From positions 5,084,001-5,148,000 of the forward strand of contig NZ_BLLB01000002.1 in NCBI RefSeq assembly GCF_010723735.1: 64,000 bases of DNA, read 5' to 3'. Under the pieces are notes generated by a model. It made no database searches and was not told the origin of the DNA. It saw only the letters and a program-made list of their open reading frames with translations. Made by a program: the position numbers and the translations under genes. The number at the start of each line of letters is the position of its first letter. The first letter of the stretch is position 1. The DNA comes from Mycolicibacterium hippocampi (GTDB lineage: Bacteria; Actinomycetota; Actinomycetes; Mycobacteriales; Mycobacteriaceae). Shown one piece after another: positions 44,345 through 53,006 of this stretch.

Positions 44345-46086
44345 CCGGCGAGCCGCTGACGGCCTTCGCGCTGCTCGCCGCGGCAGTGGCCACCGTGGCG
44401 ATCGGCGTCTACGGTGTGCGATTCTCGCGCACCACCTCCGACTTCCTCGTCGCGTCACGCACGGTGGGCCCGCGGTGGAATGCCGCCGCGATCTCGGGTG
44501 AATATCTCTCGGCCGCATCGTTTCTCGGTGTCGCCGGGCTCATCGCCAAATACGGTGCCGACGCCCTGTGGTATCCGGTGGGCTTCACCGCGGGCTATCT
44601 CGGGCTGTTGCTGTTCGTCGCGGCACCGCTGCGACGGTCGGGCGCCTACACGGTGCCCGACTTCGCGGAGTTCCGGCTCGGGTCGGCACGGCTGCGCAGG
44701 GTCGCGATGGTCGTCGTCGTTGTCATCTGCATCTTCTATCTGGTACCGCAGTACCAGGGCGCCGGCCTGACGCTGAAAACGCTTCTGGGCCTGCCGGTGT
44801 GGGTGGGTCCGCTGGCAGTCGGCGCCATCGTGATCACCAACGTGGTTGCCGGCGGCATGCGTTCGATCACGTTCGTGCAGGCATTCCAGTACTGGCTCAA
44901 GCTGACCGCGGTCGCGATCCCGGCGCTGGCACTGACCGCGCTGTTCCTGACCGACCGGGGCGGCGAACTCGGCGGCCCGCTGCCGCCGACAGTGCAGCAG
45001 GCCACCACCGTGGCCGTCGAGACCGATGTGGTCGTTGGAGTCTCCGAGCCGGCCGGGATCACGGTGACGGGCACACTCGATGGTCGCCGCGTCGAGGGGG
45101 CGCCCGTCGGGTCCGCCGGCGAACACACCCTCGGCGCGGGCAGCACGCTGACGCTGGCGGCCGGTGCGGCGACACCGGTGCTGGCGGGCACCCCCGCCGC
45201 CGGCGCCGACTGGATCTCCTCCGGCGGCGGCCTCGGTGGCCCCCACCCGTTGTACCAAGTGCTGTCCACCATGGTGGCCACGTTCCTGGGAACCATGGGC
45301 CTGCCGCACGTGCTGGTGCGCTTCTACACCAACCCCGACGGCCGGGCCGCACGTCGCACCGCGCTGGCGGTGATCGCGCTGCTGTCACTGTTCTATCTGT
45401 TCCCGACGCTGTTGGGGATCTTCTCCCGGCTCTATGTTCCGCAGCTGTTGATCACCGGGACCGCGGACGCCGCAGTGCTGTTGGCGCCGTCCTCGGCGAT
45501 CGCCGGGCCCGTCGGCCAAATGCTGGCCGCGCTGGTCGCCGCCGGCGCCATCGCCGCATTCCTGGCGACGTCGTCCGGGCTGCTGGTCAGCCTCGCGGGT
45601 GCACTGGCCACCGATGTGCTGCCCGGCCGGGTCCGCGATTTCCGGCTGGCTGCCCTGATCGGCGGGCTGATCCCGATTCCGTTGGCGCTGGCCGTCTCCG
45701 GCGGACTGGAGCTGTCCCGCAGTGTCGGCCTGGCGTTCGCCGTCGCGGCGTCGACACTGTGCCCGCTGCTGGTGCTGGGGATCTGGTGGCGTGGTCTGAC
45801 TGCGATGGGTGCGACGTGCGGCCTGGTCGTGGGCGGGCTGCTGTCCGGCGGCGCGGTGACCGTCGCGGTGGCCGGCGGAATCGACGAAGACGCGATCGGC
45901 GGGTGGCCCGCCGTACTGATCGGGTACCCGGCGGCGATCAGCGTCCCGCTGGCTTTCGCGACGATGATCGTCGTCAGCCGCGCCACCCGCGCGACCGTGC
46001 CCCTCGACGTCGCGCAGACCTTCGCCCGGATGCACGTACCGGAGAATCTCGGCATGGGCATCGAGCGCATGCCCAGGGTGGGCTAG
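44341..46086 (+). CDS. Sodium:solute symporter (acetate/carboxylate type), copy 1
   Basis: 581-aa SSS-family carrier related to ActP. Blocks: ISGEYLSAASFLGVAGLIAKYGADALWYPVGF, MVVVVVICIFYLVPQYQGAG, TMGLPHVLVRFYTNPDGRAARR and FLATSSGLLVSLAGALATDVL. About 13 helices. A roughly 90-residue polar loop (TVQQATTVAVETDVVVGVSEP to AADWISSGGG) sits between helices and is longer than in the second symporter here. Substrate probably a short carboxylate such as pyruvate or acetate, inferred from family and the LytS/LytTR pair in front. Confidence 0.85.
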   Translation: MTGEPLTAFALLAAAVATVAIGVYGVRFSRTTSDFLVASRTVGPRWNAAAISGEYLSAASFLGVAGLIAKYGADALWYPVGFTAGYLGLLLFVAAPLRRSGAYTVPDFAEFRLGSARLRRVAMVVVVVICIFYLVPQYQGAGLTLKTLLGLPVWVGPLAVGAIVITNVVAGGMRSITFVQAFQYWLKLTAVAIPALALTALFLTDRGGELGGPLPPTVQQATTVAVETDVVVGVSEPAGITVTGTLDGRRVEGAPVGSAGEHTLGAGSTLTLAAGAATPVLAGTPAAGADWISSGGGLGGPHPLYQVLSTMVATFLGTMGLPHVLVRFYTNPDGRAARRTALAVIALLSLFYLFPTLLGIFSRLYVPQLLITGTADAAVLLAPSSAIAGPVGQMLAALVAAGAIAAFLATSSGLLVSLAGALATDVLPGRVRDFRLAALIGGLIPIPLALAVSGGLELSRSVGLAFAVAASTLCPLLVLGIWWRGLTAMGATCGLVVGGLLSGGAVTVAVAGGIDEDAIGGWPAVLIGYPAAISVPLAFATMIVVSRATRATVPLDVAQTFARMHVPENLGMGIERMPRVG

Positions 46087-46147
46087 AGCCTCTCACCGTT
46101 CGTCGTCGGCGATCGACCGTTCACCGCAGCCACCCCCGGCCTCAGCG

Positions 46148-46187
46148 TGTGACCTGCATCAGGCCTGGGTATGTGACCCACATCTCA
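46148..46187 (+). promoter_or_regulatory. Two CRP-like sites before DUF485-actP
   Basis: TGTGACCTGCATCAGG (46148-46163) and TGTGACCCACATCTCA (46172-46187) begin 24 nt apart. Each has an exact TGTGA half; the second has TCTCA against the consensus TCACA, one mismatch. In enterics acs-yjcH-actP is CRP-activated, and mycobacteria have a CRP (Rv3676) with the same consensus, so activation by CRP is likely here. Confidence 0.55.
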
Positions 46188-46237
46188 ACTACGTTCACCG
46201 CAGTACCGGTTCACTCAGTCAGGAGCGTGAGATCAAG

Positions 46238-46588
46238 GTGTCCGAGACAGATTCTCCCATTCGCCCGGAAGCGATCAGCGGTGATCGCTATCTGGAAGTC
46301 CAGGCCAGTCCCGAGTTCCAGGAACTCCGAAGTAGGTTGCGCCGCTTCGTATTTCCCATGACAGCAATCTTCTTGATCTGGTACTCCCTGTACGTCGCCC
46401 TCGGCGCCTTCGCCAGCGACTTCATGGGTACGCGGGTGTGGGGGGACATCAACATCGGGCTGATCATCGGATTGGGCCAGTTCCTCTCGACCTTCGTGAT
46501 CACCGGAATCTACGTGCGGTTCGCCAACCGCGAACTCGATCCGCGGTCAAGCAAGATCCGCGCCGAACTGGAGAGTGAGATCAAATGA
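46238..46588 (+). CDS. DUF485 membrane subunit
   Basis: 116-aa two-helix membrane protein of the DUF485/YjcH family that accompanies ActP-type symporters. Seen: LRRFVFPMTAIFLIWYSLYVALGAFASDFMG and GLIIGLGQFLSTFVITGIYVRFANRELDP. AGGAG lies upstream of GTG 46238 and the stop overlaps the actP start (ATGA), so the two are translated together. Confidence 0.88.
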   Translation: MSETDSPIRPEAISGDRYLEVQASPEFQELRSRLRRFVFPMTAIFLIWYSLYVALGAFASDFMGTRVWGDINIGLIIGLGQFLSTFVITGIYVRFANRELDPRSSKIRAELESEIK

Positions 46589-48216
46589 CCACGCTTCTGG
46601 CCCAATCCGAGACGGTCGGCAACCCGATCGCCAACATCGGCATCTTCAGCCTGTTCGTCATCGTCACGATGGCGGTGGTGATCCGGGCGAGCAAGCGCAA
46701 CGCCACCGCCGCGGAGTTCTTCACCGGCGGACGCGGATTCTCGGGAACGCAGAACGGCATCGCGATCGCCGGTGACTACCTGTCGGCGGCCAGCTTCCTC
46801 GGCATCGCCGGGGCCATCGCGGTCTACGGCTACGACGGCTTCCTGTATTCGATCGGCTTCCTCGTCGCGTGGTTGGTCGCACTGCTCCTGGTGGCCGAAT
46901 TGCTGCGTAACACCGGCAAGTTCACGATGGCCGATGTGTTGAGCTTCCGGCTCAAGGAGCGGCCGGTACGCCTGGCGGCGGCCACCAACACGTTGACGGT
47001 GTCGCTGTTCTACCTGCTGGCCCAGATGGCCGGCGCGGGCGGCCTGGTGGCACTGCTGCTCAACATCGAGAGCCGCTCGGGCCAGTCCGTGGTGATCGCC
47101 GTCGTCGGCATCTTGATGATCGTCTACGTCTTGGTCGGCGGCATGAAGGGCACCACCTGGGTGCAGATCATCAAGGCAGTCCTGCTGATCGCGGGTGCGG
47201 GCCTGATGACCATCATGGTGTTCGCCAAGTTCGGCCTGAACTTCTCCGAGATCCTCGGCGCCGCCCAGTCGGCGATCAGCGGCGCCACCACGGCAGGGGT
47301 TGCCGACCGCGACGTGCTGGCCCCCGGCGCACAGTACGGCGGTTCGCTGACCTCGCAGATCAACTTCATCTCCCTGGCCATCGCTCTGGTGCTCGGCACC
47401 GCGGGTCTGCCGCACGTGCTGATGCGCTTCTACACGGTGCCCACTGCCAAGGAAGCACGGCGCTCGGTGGTCTGGGCGATCGCTCTGATCGGTGCCTTCT
47501 ACCTGTTCACGCTGGTGCTGGGCTACGGCGCGGCGGCGCTGGTCGGTCCGGACCGCATCCTCGGCGCGGCAGGCGGAGTCAACTCGGCGGCCCCGCTGCT
47601 GGCGTTCGAACTGGGCGGGGTCATCCTGCTTGGGGTCATCTCGGCGGTGGCGTTCGCCACCATTCTGGCGGTGGTGGCCGGCCTGACCATCACCGCGTCG
47701 GCCTCGTTCGCCCATGACATCTACGCCACGATCCGCAAGGGCCACAAGGTCACCGAGGCCGAACAGGTGCGGGTGTCCCGGATCACCGCGGTGGTGCTCG
47801 GCACGCTGTCCATCGGTCTGGGCATCCTGGCGAACGGGCAGAACGTCGCGTTCCTGGTGGCCCTGGCCTTCGCCGTCGCCGCGGCGGCGAACCTGCCGAC
47901 GATCGTCTACTCGTTGTACTGGCGGCGGTTCAACACCCGCGGCGCGCTGTGGAGCATGTACGGCGGCCTGATCTCGACCATCGTGCTGATCGTGCTGTCA
48001 CCGGCGGTGTCAGGCGGGCCGACGTCGATGATCCGCAGCGTCGACTTCTCCTTCTTCCCGCTGGCCAACCCGGGCATCGTGTCGATCCCGCTGGCCTTCA
48101 TCCTGGGCATCGTCGGAACCCTGACGTCGCCGGACGACGAGGATCCGAAGGTCGCCGCGGAGATGGAGGTGCGGTCGCTGACCGGGATCGGTGCCGAAAA
48201 GGCGGTCGCCCACTAG
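46585..48216 (+). CDS. actP: Cation/acetate symporter ActP
   Basis: 543-aa SSS-family symporter. ActP-like blocks: GDYLSAASFLGIAGAIAVYGYDGFLYSIGF, LLAQMAGAGGLVALLLNI, VGGMKGTTWVQIIKAVLLI and TAGLPHVLMRFYTVPTAKEARRSVVWA. Imports acetate or related monocarboxylates with a cation, feeding acetyl-CoA synthesis. Behind a DUF485 subunit and two CRP-like sites, and terminated by a strong hairpin. Second SSS carrier of the locus, so substrates may be split between the two. Confidence 0.9.
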   Translation: MTTLLAQSETVGNPIANIGIFSLFVIVTMAVVIRASKRNATAAEFFTGGRGFSGTQNGIAIAGDYLSAASFLGIAGAIAVYGYDGFLYSIGFLVAWLVALLLVAELLRNTGKFTMADVLSFRLKERPVRLAAATNTLTVSLFYLLAQMAGAGGLVALLLNIESRSGQSVVIAVVGILMIVYVLVGGMKGTTWVQIIKAVLLIAGAGLMTIMVFAKFGLNFSEILGAAQSAISGATTAGVADRDVLAPGAQYGGSLTSQINFISLAIALVLGTAGLPHVLMRFYTVPTAKEARRSVVWAIALIGAFYLFTLVLGYGAAALVGPDRILGAAGGVNSAAPLLAFELGGVILLGVISAVAFATILAVVAGLTITASASFAHDIYATIRKGHKVTEAEQVRVSRITAVVLGTLSIGLGILANGQNVAFLVALAFAVAAAANLPTIVYSLYWRRFNTRGALWSMYGGLISTIVLIVLSPAVSGGPTSMIRSVDFSFFPLANPGIVSIPLAFILGIVGTLTSPDDEDPKVAAEMEVRSLTGIGAEKAVAH

Positions 48217-48227
48217 GAGCGCCCTCC

Positions 48228-48288
48228 GCCGGAACGGTATTCCAGCAGGCCGCTACTCGCGAATCGCCTGCTGGAATACCGTTCCGGC
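48228..48288 (+). terminator. 23-bp perfect-stem hairpin after actP
   Basis: Arms at 48228-48250 and 48266-48288 are perfectly complementary over 23 bp around a 15-nt loop, 12 nt after the actP stop. No T-tract follows, fitting the I-shaped terminators reported for mycobacteria. Unusually long and perfect for a terminator, so a mobile hairpin repeat is an alternative. Confidence 0.7.
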
Positions 48289-48321
48289 ACTGAGGGGTCA
48301 GCGGATCAGCGGGGTAGCGGA

Positions 48322-48513
48322 TCAGCCGCTCTTGCGGCGGAATTCGCGACGGCTCTCCAGCGGCCCGTGCGCCCGGGGCTGCTTGGCGCCGATGTCGGTG
48401 TGCGCGGAGCCTGAGGCCGACTTGGACTTCTTGCGCTCCAGCGCCTCGCGGAACTTGCGCTTGGTGTCGTCCTCGGAAGACTCCTGAGACTCTGCCGACT
48501 CCGTGGATGCCAT
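48322..48513 (-). CDS. DUF5302 small protein
   Basis: 63-aa charged protein: DDTKRKFREALERKK, then GAKQPRAHGP and the C-terminal REFRRKSG, the DUF5302 pattern of actinobacteria. No hydrophobic segments, so cytoplasmic and probably disordered. ATG 48513. It lies 17 nt downstream of the Rv1155-like gene on the same strand. Function unknown. Confidence 0.75.
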   Translation of the reverse strand: MASTESAESQESSEDDTKRKFREALERKKSKSASGSAHTDIGAKQPRAHGPLESRREFRRKSG

Positions 48514-48530
48514 GACCGCAGCCTAGCGCC

Positions 48531-48974
48531 TCAACGCAGTCCCGGCGGCATGCCGTAGACGTGTGAGATGGGCAGAGTCATCAGCACCCGCCGATCATCG
48601 ACCATGGCTCTGCGGAAGTCCTCCCAATCGGGGTGCTCGCCGGAGATCTCGCGGTACAGCGCGACCAACCCCTCGACGGTGTCGTCCCCCGGGTCGGCCG
48701 CCGGCGGCGTGAGCTCGGCGTCCCCTTCGGCCACCGCGTAGGACCACCCGTCATCGGAACTGACGTGCAGCGCCGCCCGTGGGTCGCGGCGCAGGTTGCG
48801 GGTTTTGGCCCTGGGCTCGGTGATCGACACCGAGAGGGTCAGCGCCCGCGCATCGAAGTGGTAGGAGACGTTGGACAGCTGCGCCCGCCCGTCCCGTTTG
48901 ATGGTGGCCAGCACGCCCAGCGAGTTCCCGGCGATCACCGCCAGCAGCTTGTCGTCGAAGACATCGCGCGTCAT
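48531..48974 (-). CDS. Split-barrel flavin/F420-binding oxidoreductase (Rv1155-like)
   Basis: 147-aa PPOX/FMN split-barrel protein very similar to Rv1155 (FDDKLLAVIAGNSLGVLATIKRDGRAQLSNV, EPRAKTRNLRRDPRA, TLPISHVYGMPPGLR), known to bind F420 with FMN-like fold. Such enzymes reduce biliverdin or other quinone-like acceptors. ATG 48974. Links functionally to fbiC in this window, which makes the cofactor. Divergent from a methyltransferase. Confidence 0.92.
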   Translation of the reverse strand: MTRDVFDDKLLAVIAGNSLGVLATIKRDGRAQLSNVSYHFDARALTLSVSITEPRAKTRNLRRDPRAALHVSSDDGWSYAVAEGDAELTPPAADPGDDTVEGLVALYREISGEHPDWEDFRRAMVDDRRVLMTLPISHVYGMPPGLR

Positions 48975-49017
48975 GACACGAGCCTACGACGCACATCCGT
49001 CTGGGATGATCGAACAG

Positions 49018-49845
49018 ATGGCCCGAAACCAGGTAATCGACGGTGACGTCCTCGACGGCGTGTCCGCCACGACGCTGTGGACGTTGCGCAACCGCGCCGT
49101 CGAGGCCAAGCGCTCCGACGGGCTGATTCGGGATCCGTGGGCGATCACACTCCTCGACGCCATCGCCTATGACTACGAGAAGTTCGGCCGGCCGGGTCAG
49201 GTGCACGCCTTGAGGGCCAAGGCGTTCGACGCCGCGGCACGCGAGTACCTGGGCACCCATCCGAACGCGTCGGTGGTGGCACTGGCCGAGGGATTGCAGA
49301 CCAGTTACTGGCGGCTGGCCCGCGATCACCTCGGCGCCGACTCCATCTGGTACTCCATCGACCTCCCGCCGGTCATGGAGCTGCGTGCGCAGCTGCTGCC
49401 CGCCGAGGACCGCATCGTCGGGCTGGCGCAATCGGCCCTGGACCGTAGCTGGATGGATCGCGTGGACGCCACGAACGGGGTGTTCATCACCGCCGAGGGG
49501 TTGTTGATGTACCTGGAGCCTGATGAGGCGCTGGGGCTCATCGGCGACTGCGCACAGCGCTTTCCCGGTGGCGCCATGATGTTCGACTCCATTCCCCACT
49601 GGTTCAGCGGCCGAACCCTGCGGGGTCTCAAACTCTCCAGGCGCTACGCCGCACCGCCGATGCCGTTCGCGCTCAGCGCCGACGAAGGAGTCGCGCTGGC
49701 CGGCAGCGTCCCCGGGGTGCGCGCGGCACACGATGTCAGGCTTCCCACCGGCCGGGGCTGGTTCAAGATCGCTGCCCGGCCCAACCTCGACCGTGGACTC
49801 CTGCGCCGGATCCGGCCGAGCGTCACGCTGCTGGAGTTCGGCTGA
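49018..49845 (+). CDS. PF04072-type SAM-dependent methyltransferase, copy 1
   Basis: 275-aa leucine-carboxyl-methyltransferase-like (PF04072) enzyme: ASVVALAEGLQTSYWRL as SAM-binding start, WYSIDLPPVMELR, then GVFITAEGLLMYLEPDEALGLI. This family methylates small-molecule or polyketide carboxylates/hydroxyls in mycobacteria. Start ATG 49018; ATG 49006 is also possible. The stop overlaps the DUF1697 start (TGATG), in a three-gene operon with a second copy. Confidence 0.85.
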   Translation: MARNQVIDGDVLDGVSATTLWTLRNRAVEAKRSDGLIRDPWAITLLDAIAYDYEKFGRPGQVHALRAKAFDAAAREYLGTHPNASVVALAEGLQTSYWRLARDHLGADSIWYSIDLPPVMELRAQLLPAEDRIVGLAQSALDRSWMDRVDATNGVFITAEGLLMYLEPDEALGLIGDCAQRFPGGAMMFDSIPHWFSGRTLRGLKLSRRYAAPPMPFALSADEGVALAGSVPGVRAAHDVRLPTGRGWFKIAARPNLDRGLLRRIRPSVTLLEFG

Positions 49846-50396
49846 TGACGCGATATGCCGCGTTTCTCCGTGGGGTCAACGTGGGCGGCGTCAACCTCAA
49901 GATGGCCGCTGTCGCCGAGACCTTGCAGGACGCCGGGTTCACCGACGTCACGACGATCTTGGCGAGCGGCAACGTGCTGCTCGACAGCCGATCCGGGGTG
50001 GCCGCCGTCAGGCAGAAGGCCGAGCGGGCCCTGCGCGACGAATTCGGTTACGACGCCTGGGTGCTGTGCTACGACCTCGACACGATCGCAGAGATTTCGG
50101 CGGCGTACCCGTTCGAGCGCGAGGTCGAGGGCCATCACTCCTACGTCACCTTCGTCAGCGACGAGACCGTGCTGCGCGAACTCGCCGAGCTCGCCGACCG
50201 GGCCGGCCCTGGTGAGAAGATCGAAGTCGGGTCCGGGGTGCTGTACTGGCAGGTGCCCCGCGACGGCACCCTCGACAGCACCATCGGCAAGACGATGGGC
50301 AAGAAGCGCTACAAGTCGTCGACCACCACGCGCAACCTGCGCACCCTCGACAAAGTACTGCGCAGACAGCGCGGAGCGGAGATGGATCACCGATGA
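49845..50396 (+). CDS. DUF1697 protein
   Basis: 183-aa DUF1697 protein: AFLRGVNVGGVNLKMAAVAETL, ILASGNVLLDS and the C-terminal MGKKRYKSSTTTRNLRTLDKV, all family-typical. Function unknown; the family is alpha/beta and widespread. Both ends overlap the flanking methyltransferase genes, so it is made with them. Confidence 0.9.
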   Translation: MTRYAAFLRGVNVGGVNLKMAAVAETLQDAGFTDVTTILASGNVLLDSRSGVAAVRQKAERALRDEFGYDAWVLCYDLDTIAEISAAYPFEREVEGHHSYVTFVSDETVLRELAELADRAGPGEKIEVGSGVLYWQVPRDGTLDSTIGKTMGKKRYKSSTTTRNLRTLDKVLRRQRGAEMDHR

Positions 50397-51244
50397 CTGC
50401 AAAGCACACCGTCGACCTGACCGGGGTGCCGGAGACGGCGCTGATGACGCTGCTGGTCCGCGCGTCCGAGGCCAGGCGGCCCGACGGCATCCTCGACGAC
50501 CCGATGGCAATCCACCTCGTCGACTCCATCCAGTACGACTTCGCCAAGTTCGGGTTCACCCGGCGCCAGGATATGGCGTTGCGCGCGTTGGCCTTCGACA
50601 AGCAGGCCCGCCGCTACCTGCTCGACCATCCCAGAGCCACCGTGGTCGCGCTCGCCGAAGGTCTGCAGACGAGCTTCTTCCGCCTGGACGCCGCCGGCGT
50701 CGGTCACGACTTCCGCTGGTTGACCGTCGACCTACCCCCGATGGTCGAATTGCGCCGCAAGCTGCTTCCTGCGTCCGACCGGGTGGAGATGTGTGGGCAA
50801 TCGGCGCTGGACTTCAGCTGGATGGACAAGGTCGATACCGACGCCGGAGGCGTCAATCCGGCCACCGAACATGGTGTCTTCATCACCGCTGAGGGGCTGT
50901 TGATGTATCTGCAGCCCGAGCAGGCGATGGCGCTGATCACCGAGTGCGCGACACGGTTCCCGGGCGGCCGGATGATGTTCGACCTGCCGCCGTCGGCCTT
51001 CGCCGCGCTGGCGCGACGCGGCGTGCGGACGTCCCTGCGCTACCGGGTGCCGCCGATGCCGTTCACGCTGTCGGTGTCCGAGGCAGCGGACCTGGTCAAC
51101 ACGGTTCCCGGGGTACGCGCGGTGCACGACGTTCCCGCAGAGCGGGCCCGCGGAGCGGTGCTCAACGCAGTGCTCTGGACGGTGCAGCGCACACCGCTGC
51201 TCGACCCGATACGGCCGGTGACCACCCTGCTCGAGTTCGGCTGA
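50393..51244 (+). CDS. PF04072-type SAM-dependent methyltransferase, copy 2
   Basis: 283-aa paralogue of the methyltransferase 550 nt upstream: TVVALAEGLQTSFFRLDAAG, WLTVDLPPMVELRRKLLP and GVFITAEGLLMYLQPEQAMALI; C-terminus TTLLEFG is shared. ATGA overlap with DUF1697. It probably arose by duplication and both may modify related substrates. Confidence 0.85.
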   Translation: MTAKHTVDLTGVPETALMTLLVRASEARRPDGILDDPMAIHLVDSIQYDFAKFGFTRRQDMALRALAFDKQARRYLLDHPRATVVALAEGLQTSFFRLDAAGVGHDFRWLTVDLPPMVELRRKLLPASDRVEMCGQSALDFSWMDKVDTDAGGVNPATEHGVFITAEGLLMYLQPEQAMALITECATRFPGGRMMFDLPPSAFAALARRGVRTSLRYRVPPMPFTLSVSEAADLVNTVPGVRAVHDVPAERARGAVLNAVLWTVQRTPLLDPIRPVTTLLEFG

Positions 51245-51610
51245 TCAGCCGAACGCCGTCTCCACGTAGCGCAGCGCTTCCACCTTGTCGACACCGAGCG
51301 CCCGCGCCGCGGAAACATAGGTGTTCGCTGCGGTGGCCATCGCGGCGTCGGCCGGGTCCGAACGCGCCACGAAAGTGCCGAAACGTCCCCTCGTTTCGAG
51401 AATGCCCGCTGCTTCCAACTCTCGGTACGCGCGCGCCACGGTGTTGACTGCCAGGTTGATCTGACCCGCCAGCTCGCGGACCGTCGGCAGCCGGGTGCCC
51501 GGAGTGAGCTCCCCGTCTCGGATACCGTCGATGATCTGCGATCTGAGCTGGTCGAACAGCGGCCTGGCAGCGTGCGGATCAACGCGTACCCAATCCCCCA
51601 ACTCGGCCAC
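51245..51610 (-). CDS. GntR-family (YtrA-type) transcriptional regulator
   Basis: 121-aa GntR winged-helix protein (Rv1152-like): PLFDQLRSQIIDGIRDGELTPGTRLPTVRELAGQINLAVNTVARAYRELEAAGILETRGRFGTFV, with only a short C-terminal helix, typical of the YtrA subfamily. GTG 51610. Convergent and almost abutting copy 2 of the methyltransferase, and divergent (36 nt) from the sirtuin gene, which it may control. Confidence 0.9.
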   Translation of the reverse strand: MAELGDWVRVDPHAARPLFDQLRSQIIDGIRDGELTPGTRLPTVRELAGQINLAVNTVARAYRELEAAGILETRGRFGTFVARSDPADAAMATAANTYVSAARALGVDKVEALRYVETAFG

Positions 51611-51646
51611 GTGCCCAGTATCACCCACAGCGGCTAGTTTGGTGGG

Positions 51647-52360
51647 GTGCAGGTGACGGTATGCAGCGGAGCCGGGATCTCCGCCGAGAGCGGAGTGCCG
51701 ACGTTCCGCGACGTCGAGACGGGTTTGTGGGCCAAGGTCGACCCCTACGAGATCTCCAGCGCGGAGGGCTGGCGTGAGCACCCCGAACGGGTGTGGGCCT
51801 GGTATCTGTGGCGCCACCACATGATGCGGGCCGTCGCGCCGAACAACGCGCACCGCGCGGTCGCGGCGTGGGAGGACTACGCCGACGTGCACGTCGTCAC
51901 GCAGAACGTGGACAACCTGCACGAGCGCGCCGGCAGCAGCCAGGTGTACCACGTACACGGCAGCCTGTTCGATTTCCGTTGCGACGAATGCCAATCCGTG
52001 TACTCGGGCGAGGTGCCGGCCATGCCGGAGCCGGCCGAATCGGTGGTGCCGCCGCGTTGCGAATGCGGTGGGCTGATCCGGCCCGATGTGGTGTGGTTCG
52101 GCGAGGCGCTGCCCGATGACGCGTGGCAGCAGTCGGTTGACGCCGTGGTCGGCGCCGACCTGGTCGTAGCGGTCGGCACGTCGTCGGTGGTCTATCCGGC
52201 GGCCGGACTTCCGGAGCTGGCGGTGGCCAACGGCACCCCCGTGATCGAGGTCAACCCCGAGCCCACCCCGCTGTCGAGGAGCGCGACGGTGACGCTGCGG
52301 GAGTCGGCGGCCACCGTGCTGCCCGGGTTGTTGCAGCGGCTACCGGCCCTGCTCGGCTGA
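51647..52360 (+). CDS. cobB: Class III sirtuin (NAD-dependent deacylase) CobB
   Basis: 237-aa sirtuin, the same length as Rv1151c. NAD site GAGISAESGVPTFRD, catalytic His in YHVHGS, TQNVDNLHERAG, and the zinc cysteines (CDEC and CECGG). WYLWR carries the Tyr and Arg of the YxxR acyl-pocket motif typical of class III (Sirt5-like) desuccinylases/demalonylases, so it may remove succinyl as well as acetyl groups. GTG 51647. Fits a genomic setting rich in CoA and acetate metabolism. Confidence 0.93.
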   Translation: MQVTVCSGAGISAESGVPTFRDVETGLWAKVDPYEISSAEGWREHPERVWAWYLWRHHMMRAVAPNNAHRAVAAWEDYADVHVVTQNVDNLHERAGSSQVYHVHGSLFDFRCDECQSVYSGEVPAMPEPAESVVPPRCECGGLIRPDVVWFGEALPDDAWQQSVDAVVGADLVVAVGTSSVVYPAAGLPELAVANGTPVIEVNPEPTPLSRSATVTLRESAATVLPGLLQRLPALLG

Positions 52361-52373
52361 GGGCGCTTCGCGA

Positions 52374-53006
52374 TCAGGCAGGCTTGACCGCGACGCCGAT
52401 CGCGAATTCGGCGACCGGCACCGGCACCCAGGCGGGAAACGTCCAGTCACGGCGGGCCCCGGTGACCTGAAATCCGGCGCCGACGATCGTCGACTCGGTG
52501 TGGCGGTGGGTGTGGCAGTTGCCCAACAGCCTCGGCCAGAACGTGGCGTCGGCGAACTTCTGCAGGCGAGCGCGCGCCCCGGTGCCGGCGACGTGTTCGA
52601 GGTAGCGCAGCTGACCGCCGGGACGCAGTACCGAAAACAGCTGCCCCAGCACCTGTTCCGGGTCGTCGACGGAACACAGCACCAGCGAGCACACCACCGC
52701 GTCGAACTGCCCGCCGCCGAGGTACTTCTCCACGGTCTCGGTCTCGACCGTGACCGGTATCGGGGCCGTCGCCGCGGCACGTTCGGCCAGCACCGCGAGC
52801 CGGCGCTCGGGCTCGACGGCGACCACCTCGATAACGGTGTCGGGGTAGAACTCGAAGTTGGTGCCGGTGCCGGCCCCGACCTCCAGGACGCGGCCTGACA
52901 GCCCGGCCAGGTTCTCCCGCCGCAGGCGGCGCAGCGATTCGGGCTCCCGCGCCGACATCGCTGTCCACAGCCGCGCGAAGAACGGGTTATCGACGGTGTC
53001 GCTCAT
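52374..53006 (-). CDS. Class I SAM-dependent methyltransferase
   Basis: 210-aa methyltransferase: RVLEVGAGTGTNFEFYP (motif I), VVAVEPERR, CSLVLCSVDDPEQVLGQLFSVLRPGGQLRYLEHV. Substrate unknown, possibly a quinone or lipid. ATG 53006 has GGAG eight bases upstream. It starts 20 nt inside the TetR gene, so it is the third gene of the mmpL-tetR operon. Confidence 0.85.
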   Translation of the reverse strand: MSDTVDNPFFARLWTAMSAREPESLRRLRRENLAGLSGRVLEVGAGTGTNFEFYPDTVIEVVAVEPERRLAVLAERAAATAPIPVTVETETVEKYLGGGQFDAVVCSLVLCSVDDPEQVLGQLFSVLRPGGQLRYLEHVAGTGARARLQKFADATFWPRLLGNCHTHRHTESTIVGAGFQVTGARRDWTFPAWVPVPVAEFAIGVAVKPA

